DNA from: Pyrrhosoma nymphula
Taxonomy: Eukaryota; Arthropoda; Insecta; Odonata; Coenagrionidae
Direction of reading: 5' to 3'
Assembly (NCBI GenBank): GCA_963573305.1
Contig: OY754335.1
Span: 48,753,985-48,817,984, forward strand
DNA: 64,000 nt
Shown here: positions 21,579 to 33,574 of the stretch, piece after piece
Position numbering within the stretch: position 1 is the first letter of the stretch
How the letters are laid out: every line of letters starts with the position of its first letter
Translations under genes and position numbers: made by a program
Notes under the pieces: generated by a model
The model's database searches: none
What the model saw: the letters and a program-made list of their open reading frames with translations, nothing else
Told to the model about the DNA's origin: nothing

Positions 21579-23768
21579 CAGGATTGCTACAGTTCTGGAA
21601 TACCTGGAAAAGTCATGAAAATTGAAAATGGCCCTGGAAATGCCATGGGAAATGAGAAATCATCCTGGAAGGTTGCTTTTTCAGGCCACAACCTGATTGT
21701 TAGTCATGTTAGTCGATAGTGAGGAGTAAAGTATCAGTTATTGTCTTTTGCTGTGTGAACATAGGATCTTTCAAATCTTGCCTGAATGCAGCAGTGGAGC
21801 TCTTCCTTGGTGTTGAGAAATTTTAAAATTTAAAAAGATAATTACCGTATTTGCTCATATTTAAGACAATGTTTTTTTTCCCCTTCTGTACTCCTGACGA
21901 AAAGGAGGTTCGTCCTACAATTGGAAGCAAATTCCTCAACTTCAATTGGATTGCATAATCTAGATACATTTCCATTTACCAGTGTAGGTACGTACGTGCA
22001 GCTTAATTTGTTTGCGTCGACTATTTTGGCTGTTTTCCTACTTACCTTACCTTGCCTACGTGGCCACTCAAACCTAAGAAGGTTTTTGGCCTCGCCAACA
22101 GCTCGCCGCCATCCAACGCAGTCTTGCATCAGCTCAGGCACCATATTCAATCTCACTATGTCCATCCGCAGTTGGTCGCCCCAATGCTCTTCTGCCTCGT
22201 CTAACATTCTCTGCCACCATCTTGAGTATAGAGGCCAGCTCCCTCCTGCTCATATGTCCAGCCCATCTAAGCCTTCTACTCTTAATCTGGGAAATGATGT
22301 CAGGTGCTTGGTATAGGTCCCTTAATTCTGTATTGGTCCGTATGCTCCAGGTGCTTTGGTCACATATTGGGCCAAATAAAGTGCATAGGATTTTGTTTTC
22401 AACCACTAATAATTTATTTCTGACTATTTGCTTAATGCCCACATTTCATACCCATATAGGACCACAGGTAATATTATACTCTTGAAGAGTTTTATTTTTA
22501 TTTCTTTTGATAAAATTTTGTTCTTCATTAGTTTTTTGAGGGCCCAGTGACATCTATTTATTTATTTCCTTGCAGAGTTCTGATTTGGATATCCGTTTCG
22601 TCATTAATGCTCTCATCAATTGTGACCCCTAAATATTTGAAACCTTGGCACCTTTGGAAGGTATAGTCATTAATTTTCAGGAGATTTATGAACACATCCA
22701 CGTCCCTGCCTACCTTAGATATTTGGTTTTCTCATCACTGACTTTAACTCTGACTTTTCCTGCTTGCTTTACAAGTGTTTCCGCCAAGTTTTTTAAACCT
22801 TCATAATCTTCTGCTACTAAAGCTACGTCATTTGCGAAGGCCAAGATGTTTATCTTTGTTCCTAATGTCACTCCTAGATTAAGCTTCTCAGTCTCTTTTA
22901 AGGTTTTTTCTAAAGCTAGATTGAAAAGGAGGGGAGAGAGAGGAGAGAGTCCTTGCCTTACTCCTGTATTTGTATTGAAATTAAAGATGAATTCACCATT
23001 GATTCTAACCTTTCCTTTGGAGTCATCTATGCAAGCTTTTGCCATCTTTATTAATTTGTCAGGTATCCCTTATTCCTTTTAGAGTTTCCACATTTTTTTC
23101 TATTCACACTATTGTATGCTTTTTTTAAAGTCTATAAATAAAATGTTTTCCTACATACATGCACAAATGCTGAAATCTTTTGTATTTTATTATGTCAGTA
23201 ATTATTCAATTAATTTCAATATGATTATTCAATTAATTTTGAATATTTATTAATTTATTATTCAAAATTAATGTTTTCCCCTTGTTGAGTTCCAACAAAG
23301 GGGGGTCTTACAATCAGGTTTTTCTTAGATTCATAGAAATACGGTATGCCCCTCTAATTATGGCAAGAACGAGAGAGGTAAATAGAACATTTGAAATGCG
23401 TACGAGGATATCTAATGTGTCTCCCTTTGGTAGCCAGCGTAAACAACGCTTGGGGCAGGCAAGTGGCCGGTTATACTTCAACAACTTGATGATGAGTCCA
23501 CCACTTTAATGTGTTCAAATTTCCCTGGTCTTGGATGAGACCTAAGAATAATATGCTATGAGAAAGGAAGCCAATTTTCCCCAGAGTGGCGTCGCTCCAT
23601 TTGTTGGGAAACTATTCCCCCATTGTACATGTGTTGATGTTATGTGCCTCTGTACTTGTGACTTCTGTAAGATACAACTGAAAGAATGGAAACTTGCACC
23701 TGGAAAAATGAAAATTTTGACCTGGAAGTGTCCAGGTATTCCATTATATCTGGTCTTTAGCAACCCTG
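21579..23768. mobile_element. hAT-like family A, copy 3, interrupted by a LINE
   Basis: The left end CAGGATTGCTACAG at 21579 and right end TAGCAACCCTG at 23758-23768 are inverted repeats. Subterminal blocks (CTGGAAAAGTCATG at the left; GAGACCTAAGAATAATAT and TTGGGAAACTATTCCCCC at the right) match copies 1 and 2. A LINE (about 21840-23150, minus) has inserted in the middle. It sits in intron 1 of the Arkadia-like gene. Confidence 0.7.
21840..23150 (-). pseudogene. Decayed LINE reverse transcriptase inside hAT-like copy 3
   Basis: On the minus strand the segment about 23045-22710 reads TGVRQGLSPLSPLLFNLALE, then LAFANDVALVAEDYEGL and VKQAGKVRVKVSDEKTKY. The catalytic box is FAND in place of F/YADD, so the polymerase site is lost. 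After frame breaks it continues with FKYLGVTID (about 22640), ILPVVLYGYE (about 22455), LYQAPDIISQIKSRRLRWAGHMSR (22280-22240) and GRRALGRPTADG. These are typical late blocks of a non-LTR element. It runs opposite to the host gene. Confidence 0.75.
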
Positions 23769-23965
23769 GTATTTTAAAAGTAGCCGTAGAAAAATAAATA
23801 AATAAAAATATATGACATAAAAATCTATGCAATAATGACAATGGCCACCTTTGAGCACCCTACTTGGCATTTGCAGGCAGTGATAGGGTTTACACATTTC
23901 AGTGCTGATGGTTTATTGACGTAAAACCCGAGTAACAGAAATTTTGTAATCATCTATGATTTCAG

Positions 23966-24163
23966 CATCATCTGTGGAAGTGGCCGACCATCATCAAACA
24001 CTGCTGTTGTCCAGACCATCGCTGGCAGAAATTCTAGACACTGCCTTTTCCTCTACCATCGATGATGCATCTAATGGGTCCTGCCACACGAGAATGTCTT
24101 CTGCAGCCTCAGGTTTGGGAAACGAGGCTGCAGAGTTGTCGAATAGCAGTCTCTCTGCAGTTG
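23966..24163 (+). CDS. RNF111: Arkadia-like gene, coding exon 2
   Basis: Acceptor GATTTCAG|CA and donor TTG|GTATGT bracket 198 nt. It encodes Ser/Ala-rich residues 58-123 (SSVEVADHHQTLLLSRPSL and onward). The exon is in phase 1 at both sides, so it could be skipped without breaking the frame. No domain is recognised. It is included because its frame, splice sites and codon-like composition continue from exon 1 into exon 3. Confidence 0.7.
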
Positions 24164-25665
24164 GTATGTAGCTTTATCTGTGGAAGTTTTCTGTGTGTGT
24201 TGAAGTATGGTATCGATTTTTGAATTGTTCAGTGCATCAATATGTAATGTGAACAATGGAGTCATCAGGAGAGCAGTCATGGAGCCATTCAAATTGAATA
24301 AAAATCTTCTCACTGTTCACGTCGTCATTTTAGTATTTAGGAAGCACTTTATGAGGACATAATATGGAGTGAATAACTCAATAGATGTGCAATATAGGCA
24401 GTGACAGCAGTGTGAAAAGAATTTGAAACAATGGAAATGCGATGTTACTGGTGGATGATGATAAATCAACTCTGAATGGAATAATAAGCTGCAAAGATTG
24501 GATGAAGGATGATGACCTGGGAAAGAAACCTGAATTGACAATTAAATAGCCACAAAGACACGAAGCTTGATAATTGCTGAATACTTATCTGGTAGGTGAA
24601 TTTAAATAACTTCAAAGGAAGATTGCTTACAATGAAAAAGGTAATGGAAAGAAATTGGAGTAAGAGCACACGAAGAGATTACCTGATAGAAGAGTTATGT
24701 GATGAGCTGATTCTGGTTATGTGGTTGATAACAGTTATTTTCTGTTGTATTTATTTGGCCAATTCATGATAATTTATTCTTCATTTAATCCCAGAAGATG
24801 AATGAGGTGATATACCAGATGAATAAGATGCCCTTGCCTTTTTCTAGTTGGCCTAAATGTTCCTCCTTTCTTGCAAACCCTAGAAGCAATATAAGTGCAC
24901 ATTGTTTATTTATATCACCTGAAGATTTTTGAAGATCTGGTGATGTTGTGTGGGTGCCTATTTTCTGAGATCACAGCAAATATTTGTAAACTACATTTTT
25001 CATAATTTTGGGTGACTTTTATTCTTGGTGAAAATATATTTATGTTGGAGGTAAAAGATGAAAATTTTAACATTGCACATCTATTTTATATTCTCATTTG
25101 TTGAAACCGCAAATTAGACACATCCCTCAAGACAGCTTTGCTACTGTAGAAAAATAAAATTCAGTCATTTTATCGCTTAGAGTGAGTGAGATTTTTGATG
25201 AAAGAGCTGGCCGTTTGACCTCTTGATGTTAGCCAGAAGTATTTTTGTCATTATTGTTGAGAAACCTAGAAGCCTTTCCATGAATTTCATTCATTTTCAT
25301 TGCAGGTAAATTTAGTTTGGTGAAGCCAATCTTCTCGATTGTTTTCACCTTGAGTGATGACCTTGAAAGGTTACAAAGGATGATTTTCTAATGAATTCAC
25401 TGTGTCACAATCACATAGGACTTTGTAAAAGCACATTCCTAACCTGTCTGGTGCTGTATCAAGGTTTCTTGGGAATCTGTAATTCATTGTAGAATAATAC
25501 TGTCATGAACAAGTGGAGGTTGTAAATGCATATTACCATATTTCACAACCCACCAGACTCACCTTTCTCCTCAATCTCCTTGTGGTATAAATTTTATCAT
25601 TTTTAACTTCTGGAACAACTTTCGGTGATCCTATTGTTAAGTAAATGCTTACTCTTTTTTTGCAG
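24164..25665. other. Intron 2, no feature seen
   Basis: About 1.5 kb of AT-rich intron without a recognisable repeat or gene. Minus-strand frames at 24317-24541 and 24466-24669 carry no motif. Confidence 0.5.
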
Positions 25666-25906
25666 TGGATATGGACTTTGAGCCTTTGTTTGCTGAGAGT
25701 GATCCGGAGGATGTTGACGTTGTTTCATTGAGACGAGATTCTCAGAGCCTTGGTCTAATAGATCCGCGACTCTCCCCCCTTCCCATGACCAGCTCCTCGG
25801 CTACAACATTGTCATCACTCTCCAGCGAACGAGCCCCTGTTCCCATTCATTCTATGCACCATCAGTTGAGGCTTCATCGACATCTGCATCAGCACGATTA
25901 TCACAG
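25666..25906 (+). CDS. RNF111: Arkadia-like gene, coding exon 3
   Basis: Acceptor TTTTTTTGCAG|TG and donor CACAG|GTATGT bracket 241 nt in phase 1 to 2. The product begins VDMDFEPLFAESDPEDVDVV, an acidic stretch, followed by SLRRDSQSLGLIDPRLSPLP, a Ser/Thr-rich part and a His-rich end (MHHQLRLHRHLHQHDYH). The acidic patch may be an interaction surface, but that is inference. The AG left over joins G of exon 4 to give Arg. Confidence 0.8.
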
Positions 25907-26340
25907 GTATGTACTTTCTAAGATAAACGAAATATGTATGACAGGACTTCTTAAAAAATTGACTTCCTACTATGAAATTAGTGCTCTTCCAGTTTTGTTG
26001 TAGGCAGTGGGGTGATGCTTTGTTTTTGTATTTTTATTAATAATAATAATATATTAGTCCTTGGGTATGTCATTTACATGTGTAGGACAGGTCAAAAAAA
26101 AGAAAAACACATTGCATTTAAAAATTACATCATATGAATACGTGAACACACACCTTCCTTTCACTTGATATCGGATAAGAAATCGTCATCTGATTAACAA
26201 GGACTGTTGCACAGCCATTGCTTTGGTTTTGATTATGTGGAATAATGTGTCTTTGATGGTTTTATTACCCATCATAGTCATGCTATTCATTGATGCATTG
26301 AAACAAAGAGGTGAATTGTACTTCAAGCCTTTGAAAGGTA
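25907..26340. other. Intron 3, first part
   Basis: Intronic sequence with a short TAA repeat near 26035-26052. No other feature before the Tigger-like element that starts at 26341. Confidence 0.5.
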
Positions 26341-26580
26341 CAGTAGAAACTAGAAATTACGAAGTCGACGGGACTGGAAAAATCGGCACTTCGTAATATC
26401 AAATTTCGTATGAACAAGTATCTTTCAAAAACATCACGATGAAGCTCTATTTTTGTTTCCTTAAATTAAGATGTACCCTTGCGACATATGTGCATGATTT
26501 ACGAAGTTATAATTCATGAAAGTATATTTAAATGTGTATTCATGCCCACAAGGTGCACAAAGTTGAACACTAATTTTTCG

Positions 26581-26668
26581 GAGTTTGATTCTTCTGATTT
26601 TTGGGAATTCCACCGCGTCGTTCCAGCTTTTTGCGGCGGAAATCCCAAAAATCGGAAGAATCAAACTC
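26581..26668. repeat. 36-bp-arm hairpin
   Basis: 26581-26616 (GAGTTTGATTCTTCTGATTT...) pairs with 26633-26668 with about two or three mismatches, around a 16-bp loop. It may be a foldback MITE or the internal hairpin of the enclosing element. Confidence 0.7.
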
Positions 26669-27442
26669 AATTCAAGCCCTGCGGAAATTTACATCACGAC
26701 AACTAACTTGTTGTTCTTTTTTCCAATGAATGATGAGGCAATGAAGCATCTTTGCATAGTTTTCATTCTGTGTGGACTAAACCTATGAAGTTTCTTAGTG
26801 GATTTTTTTATATTATTTCCTAACTGGAGAACTCATGACTTTAGCATGAGCGATGTATAATCATCAATAATATTGAATTATGAATACACTTAGGAAATGT
26901 GCCACTTGCGCGATCATTTGCACCGGATATATAAGACAGTGAAAATAAGATTCTCTCGCGGATGCTATGCAATGGATGCATGATATGTATTTTGTACAAA
27001 TACTGATATACCCATTAATCTAGCGAAATAACAGTCGTTATTCTTCCTTGGATTCATCTTATTTGTGTGTGGTTATTACCGATACGATGGAGCTGATAGA
27101 AGAGCTTATAGAAGAGTCCAGCTAAATAGGTACCTCCTTTCAAAAGTAGACTGTACATACAAGCCACGCACTTCAACGGTGAAGGCGATATAACTCCTTT
27201 TACACTTCATTGGCTACTAACGATGCTATCATTACAAATCAATAATTTTCTTTTTCCAATTTACTATGCGAAAGCTTCATTTGTCGCTCTATTCAGATTA
27301 GGTCGCCTACTATTCATTCATTAAAGCTCAGGATTCATTTAAAGATTCCATATTGGACTAAAATTTTGGATATTTTCTGTTATTGTTTTCCCTCTGCTTT
27401 CGATCAAGTAAGGAGATTTTCATCCGAACATTGCAGCTCCAG

Positions 27443-29017
27443 CAGGGCTATTCCCATTATCGTATGGCCGGGCCATAAGTCGAAATCGACCATAACTACG
27501 GCCTCGGGCCATGCATACGGCCTCGAAAGATTCCGATCTGAGCCAAGGGCCATAAGTCGGGCGGTACGTATGGCCCGAAGGCCATAATATTATGACCTGC
27601 CTCGGAGGCCGACATAAGACGGGCCATTCGAAAAGAGAGTTGCCCACCTCGGAGTTATAAATTGATTTTGCGCATCAATTATTGATCTTGTTCTGTTACA
27701 AATATACCAGATCATTGACCTAAGTTAGCAAAATGACGAAAAATAAGGTTTCTCTAATTTATAGCCACACATAGCGAAGTTATCAATTGCAATTTAAGTA
27801 ACCTTCTTCTTCACATTTACCATGATGCATCATTTGTGCAACTCTTCCTGAATTTTGCCCCTTTCCCTAATAAATCTCTTTCGGAACTTTGTTCCGTCTT
27901 CCAATACTTTCAACGAGGGCAGTTTTTCGGGGAAGTAATGTGCTGCCAAGGACAAGACGTTTCTTTCACAATGCTAAATTGATGACAAGGGAGAATACGA
28001 CCCATGACAAGGGAGAATACGACCGTCGGGTGGCCAATCGAGCTCATAATATCTGGTTCGGTAGTTAAAGATTATTAATTCGATATGCCGAAGTGAGACA
28101 ATACCGTAATTGTTTAAGAAAAAAGCATCTAAAAATCTTGGAAAAAGCATGTTGCGATATGTAACTCGGGTGAAGCGGCTATCAACGAGGTGATTGTGAT
28201 AGCCCAGTGAAAAAGGTGCTCGCCTACGGTAGGAGTGATCAAGCGATCGATTTCCGATCGATGAAAATATTTTTGTAGGTTTTTATTGCTTTAATTTTTA
28301 TACATATACTTAGTTCTTATCATGGTAACTTCACTGAAAAATATTCTTAGGCAATTTAAAAAATAATTAAGGAGTTGTTAACAGGGTAGGGATTGGAGCA
28401 AGGGCGGTTATATATTTCTTTTTTATATTAAAAGATATATTGTTAATTATTGCGATTGTAAATTATTATACATAGGGATGGGGACAAAATAATGGCATTG
28501 GAATAAATGATTGGGGGTGAAATCCACCCTAAACACTGCTTATGCTTCCATTGGGAATGGATCAGCTAGGGATTGGGAACATATAGGATGAAGGGTGGAT
28601 AGAAACCCGGCATCAGCATTAGCCTAGTCTTTACGAATGGTGCCAAGGGGACCACGATTTAACTGGTTTAACGTCCCATCAGAAGGACGGTGTATTTTTT
28701 GGACGATTTTCGCCATTCTGCTTTGCGATTTTTTTTTTTTTTTTTTTTTTCCCCCCGATATACTTCCAGTAACTGCCGCAAAAATGACATTTTCAGTAGT
28801 TCTGGTAGTGATTTCAACGTACTGTAAATGTACTGTACGTACTGTACAACCGCAAAATATTCTCATACTCACCATTGAAATCGGCGTTAAGACTTATGGC
28901 CGAGCCATACGATATGGCCCCTCGAGATGGGAATCGACGTAGGCCGTAATTTCGGGTCTGGTCATACGAAACTTACGGCCGGCCATACATATGGCCCCGA
29001 AAATCAGAATAGCCCTG
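27443..29017. mobile_element. CAGGGCTATTC element, complete copy (hAT-like ends)
   Basis: The ends CAGGGCTATTCCC at 27443 and GAATAGCCCTG at 29007-29017 are inverted repeats. Both subterminal 150-200 bp regions are packed with short GGCCATA/TATGGCC motifs in alternating orientation. The interior is AT-rich with a poly-T run (28729-28750) and has no gene. Flanking octamers do not match, so the superfamily is tentative. A partial second copy lies at 12211-12512. Confidence 0.6.
27982..28025. repeat. Two tandem copies of a 22-bp unit
   Basis: The unit ATGACAAGGGAGAATACGAC plus two bases occurs at 27982-28003 and again at 28004-28025, with one difference. Confidence 0.9.
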
Positions 29018-30359
29018 CAGGTAAGGCCACTCACCGGGCCGGAATCAGCTGAATTTTCCTCCTTTCCCCATCATTGCGGGGGTTACTCCATCCTCTCACA
29101 AAAACAGCTACGCGACCCATGGTCTCAGAGTATCGTGCATCACTTGAGAGGTTGTTCTACCTGGGTGTCAAGGCCAAGGGATGCGCGCAAGGAATAAACA
29201 TCGAATGAATCATTGGGTTTACGCCGAATAGTCACATATTATCTTCCTTCACCCTTACATCAACCAGCTGCATCAGCGGAGAGGGAGGACATGCCTTTGG
29301 AGAGTGGGGGGCTTTTACTTAGAGGGCCCAAGAGTTGGCATGGGGGGCCGGCAGAGTCAGCGTGGGACATCGCATCCTGACCTAGTGTCGAGGGGGTGGG
29401 ACGGAGGGACCACTCGAAGGGGCCTGATCTCCTGGGGGGCCGAAACAGGGTTTTGGTGTGAAGGTGATGGCTCGTGCCAACCTTGAAGAGCGGGGAGGGG
29501 GGGACATGGAGACTTGAGGGGAAATATGACCAGTATGTGAGAGAAGGGAAGCATTTGATAGGTTCGCCAGAAGTGAGAAAGAAGTTGATGGAGGAGAGTA
29601 CGCCGAGGTTTTGGAACAACGGAGATGGAAACCTGGGTGAATTTTCCTGGTGGGGATTGCCGGGTGGGGGGAAAGAATATGGGAATGTACGGGCATTTCC
29701 ATTTTAAATTTTCTGAATTTCTGATCCATTTGGGCAGTTTCGTTATCAATCTGCAGGAACCCAGCTGAGCTCTCTTTTAGGATATTTTTTCAATGAGTGG
29801 GTTGGAGCGAAATGGGAGAAAGGTACACCATTTTCCGATATAAATATACATGGGTGCTTGAGTATTTTTTCCCTTTATGCATGCGCCCAGCACTAGTCAT
29901 ACTTTAGAATTAATGTGCGTCAAAGTAATTGGTCGCATGAACCGAACGAACTCATATTTTCTCTAGTTTTCTTGGCTGTTGGCGACGGAAGAAAGGAAGG
30001 GCAACCTTGCTCAATGTATGCATCAATGCTCAACTAGGGCAGGAAATTAAACCTGATTCTTTCGATGATACCTATTGCCAGCCGGAATAATTATGCCATG
30101 TAGCAAGGTTAAGTGTAATCAGTCTGGAATAGTGAGAAAAAAAACTTCCTTAGGTTATATTCACGACTGAATCTATCGCTCGAACAATCTAGCACCATCT
30201 CCGATATACCATAGTTTTTGAGCATATGCGCGCAGCAAACTATTTCTGTACCAGGAATACTCATCATGGATTTATGTTTAGGAAAACTGGTAGCAAAAAA
30301 TACCAGGGATCATGAGACCAAAATGCTGGTTGTATCAATTATTCTCTCGCGGGTGAGTA

Positions 30360-32301
30360 CAGTAAAACCTCTACTAAACGAAATTCAAGGGACCGATAAT
30401 TTTCCAGTTCGTTAATCGGGAGTTCGTTTGTCGGAGGTGCTTTTCACGTTGCATCACTCCAGGGGTAATGTAAATAATCCACTTCTTGTACCTTAAATTT
30501 CAGGGAATGTGGAATGCAGAACTCAATTAAAGGTAAAATTTCCACAGAGGATAGCATACTTTTATCCTTACTGCTCCCTTTCCTCATAAAAAACCGTGGA
30601 ATAACAACGAGCAGGTATTTCAGCAAGTCCTGCTAATAATACCATTTACTGAAATTTCTAAAGGCCGATTTATAGTTGGCGTGAACGTCAAACTTTAACC
30701 ATGAATTTTTTTCACGTTGACGCCATCCTGTTACGATCGCCGTCAACTAGAATGTGCGTCGGTAACCATTGGTTGCCTTCATTCATCTTTCGTTGGATGT
30801 AGATGTTTACATGCAGCCGATCGCCAACATGTGTTAATTTGTTTACTATCTACAAAAGAGCGAGAACATGGACGAGTACGAGTATTATCAACTCGTGATT
30901 GCTGTGATAATTGTAGTAGTGCGTTGGAACCTGTGTATTCAGCTCGAGGGTGAAGTACGCGTGGACGCCAATTGTAAATTGGCCTTATCTTCTCGCCCGA
31001 TGCATCACAAACACGCTAGAATTAATGATAGTAGTTTCTTATGCCGCCACTTTCAAGAACTCTAACTTAACACTGTCACATCCGCGGTACATTCAAGGTT
31101 TTTGAGAACTGCTCCGGAAATACAGCACGATATATTTTGGTTTTCGTTCCGCCAGCTACTATTTTTCAAGAATTATTTTCAAGATGGCGGCGAGCGAAAA
31201 AAACAATTATCACATTTGAAACGTTCGAATTCAAAAAAATAATGTTATTACAGCAATAAAAATATTTAGGAATGCACAAAATGTAAATGACCACTGAACG
31301 GGATTTCATTGCATTAGATGTGTTTCAAGTATGCTAAAGAAATTTTCGAGCCCGCGATATGAATGTCAACATTTGACATTTTATAAATCAAGCATGGATA
31401 ACAATTTTTGCAAAAGCGTGGAGAATAAATTACGAACTTACCTTGCAAATAAGTAGATAAATTACCAGACGTAATAATTGCCACTTAAGGCAAAACCAGG
31501 CTTCACTCGCAAAGATTGTAATTATTCATTTTAGTATTCTACCAGCTGATTGGTATGTTCTTGGTGTTGAAGTCCGTAGTTTTAGCGAAAGAAATGGAAC
31601 GTCCGGTTAACTTTAACGAGGTTTTATTCACGTAACCAGGTCGTTTTGGTACAACACTTCTGTCACAAATTCAAATTACAATCCAGTTCACAAAAAAAAA
31701 ATGAAAATCACTTCGCGTGACTTGCGCTGCCAACCTATAAGTTCCATTCTTATCATTACCAACCAAAAATATTTTTAACACTTGGACAGTCCCAATTCTG
31801 CATCCCAATCTCACGAAATTGAACCGCAGTAACACTCGAGAGCAACCAGTTTTCACTCGAAAAGATTGAAATTATAAACTCACGATGATGAACCGCAGTA
31901 AAACTCAAGAACGCCGACCAAATCACTAACCACGCCGCTAACACTGATGCAAAATACCGGAAATGCAAATAAACTGGATAAACAACAAGGACCTTTCTGA
32001 TTGGCTTGTTTGTACAGAGTCTCTGATTGGTTCTAGTCACTTTCAAATCAGCAAAAACGGCAAAAACCTCGCAACATATTTAAAATTAGCCTTTTTTTTG
32101 AAAATACGTTATGAAGAGGTAAATATTATAATACAGGGCTAATCTTTCATTTCGTTTATCGGGAGTTTTCGTAGAGCAGGAGTTCGTTCATTAGAGGTAT
32201 TTACCAATGCATTTAAATAGGAATTTGGCGGGACCAATCGCATTTGTTCGTTCATCGGAGGTCTTCGTTTATCGGGAGTTTGTTAGGTAGAGGTTTCACT
32301 G
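30360..32301. mobile_element. Tigger-like element, 1.9 kb, TA target site
   Basis: CAGTAAAACCTCTACTAAAC at the left and TAGGTAGAGGTTTCACTG at the right, flanked by TA at 30358-30359 and 32302-32303. Subterminal GGGAGTTCGTTTRTCGGAGG motifs appear at both ends. This end sequence is typical of pogo/Tigger. No transposase remains. It contains a 0.3-kb MITE at 30662-30984. Confidence 0.7.
30662..30984. mobile_element. MITE nested in the 30360-32301 element
   Basis: Terminal inverted repeats GGCCGATTTATAGTTGGCGT and, at the right, the complement of GGCCAATTTACAATTGGCGT. The flanks TAA and TTA hint at a 3-bp PIF/Harbinger-type target. A short open frame inside is not convincing. Confidence 0.55.
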
Positions 32302-32340
32302 TATATCCGTACACGACTAATTTACGTTTTTTACTTGTTG

Positions 32341-32596
32341 GCAAGGGAGCGTGGTGGCCTAGTGTGTAGAGTGCTTGGCTACTGATCGAAGGGTCACGGG
32401 TTCAAATCCAGGTGAAGCCTTTGAACGCCCCCGAACAAAAATCCTCAGAGTGCGAGGTGGCCCAAGGATAGGAACTGGCCCCCCTACCCTGAATGTGTGA
32501 AATTCACATGCCTGTGGCTTAGTCCGGGTTGAATTCTACCCTCAACTATCCAAACCAACCTTCGGGTTGAATCACTGAGTGAGTGACTCGTTGGCA
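32341..32596 (+). mobile_element. tRNA-derived SINE
   Basis: The A-box-like GGTGGCCTAGTGTGTAGAG (near 32352) is followed 47 bp downstream by the B-box GGGTTCAAATCC (32398-32409). A non-tRNA body follows to about 32596, ending with a short GAGTGAGTGACTCG stretch. The head does not fold into a canonical tRNA, so it is a SINE and not a tRNA gene. Confidence 0.65.
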
Positions 32597-32689
32597 ACTG
32601 TGTGGATTCATGGTAACAAAGCCGAACGAATTTTTGTCCGATTGGTTTCATATTGTATGTGCTACGATGCCTACGATTCAAAGTCGTCC

Positions 32690-33222
32690 AAAGTCTGGTT
32701 TCACTGGGGCGTTCAGCGGCCACGTCCAACCGCCGTGCCTGGATGTCGCGGCTGGACGACACGGCCGGGTGGTTTCATTCAGGCATCTACATCCCGATTC
32801 CACGGCTGGGTGATGTGGGAGAATGTGTATTTAGTTTAATTACGAATTTATTATCGGTTTTTGTTTCCTGAGAGTGAGTTGATTTTGAGCTGAAATGGAT
32901 GGTGACTTGTTGGAAGACGAAGAAGAGGACGACCAAATGTTGCAGGTAGTTTTACAGAAAGAGCTGGAAACAACGCTTAATTTAAAACGCGGAGAGAGGA
33001 GAGCAGAAAAATCACCGAAAATTGGGACTGCCCGACTAGGCGTCTGCGTCTTGACTGCTCTCGAAGCAGTCAAGATGCAGACGTCAGGCATCAGCATTCA
33101 AACGCGACGGCCGAGACGTCTCAGGGAAATCGAGCCCATTTGATGTATATTGGATGAGTACGGCAGTGACTTCCGATTGTTGGATGCGGACGCAGGACGC
33201 CCCAGCGAAACCACGCCTTTAC
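32690..33222. mobile_element. MITE with GGTTTCACTGGGGCG ends
   Basis: GGTTTCACTGGGGCG (32697-32711) and CGCCCCAGCGAAACC (33198-33212) are inverted repeats, extending outward and inward with mismatches. A plus-strand frame of 82 codons (32895-33143) starts MDGDLLEDEEEDDQMLQVVL; it is acidic then basic and may be a remnant of a transposon accessory protein. PIF/Harbinger is a possible superfamily, not proven. Confidence 0.5.
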
Positions 33223-33574
33223 TATTGTCTTTTGAAAAATGAGTTATCGTTAAGGTAATTCACATTCAGTGCATAATGTATTTGGCAATGATGATTAATT
33301 AGATGTTTAACTCTGACTAGGAGCGTCTAAAAACGTTGCTGTGATCCGTCACTATTCGTATAAACAAGTAACTTTTTCACGTAGTGACCAAGACCCGAGG
33401 TTTGTAATTTCAAAACTTCGTTATTTCGTAATATCGCGTACTGTTACTTGCACTTACAATATACTGTTACTGTTACATGCACTTGTTAGATACCCTTTTG
33501 GTTGGGACCGAAGATTTTGCTTCGTAAAATCAAAATTTCGTAATTTCTAGCTTTGTATTTTTGAGTTTTTACTG

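Larger units (their letters stand above)
26341..33574. mobile_element. Tigger-like DNA transposon, expanded to 7.2 kb by nested insertions
   Basis: The left end CAGTAGAAACTAGAAATTAC (26341) and right end (complement of CAGTAAAAACTCAAAAATAC, to 33574) are flanked by TA on both sides (26339-26340; 33575-33576). Both ends share AGAAATTACGAA subterminally. It lies wholly in intron 3 and holds a hAT-like element (27443-29017), a Tigger-like element (30360-32301), a SINE (32341-32596) and a MITE (about 32690-33222). No transposase of its own was recognised. Confidence 0.6.

Noticed and set aside
29260..29749. Several overlapping frames of 60-130 codons on both strands
   Set aside because: They overlap in multiple frames in a GC-rich patch of the transposon nest, with Pro/Gly-rich translations that reflect base composition. 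No splice support or motif.
32351..32420. tRNA gene on the plus strand
   Set aside because: A- and B-box are present, but the acceptor and anticodon stems do not form. A SINE body follows, so it is a SINE.
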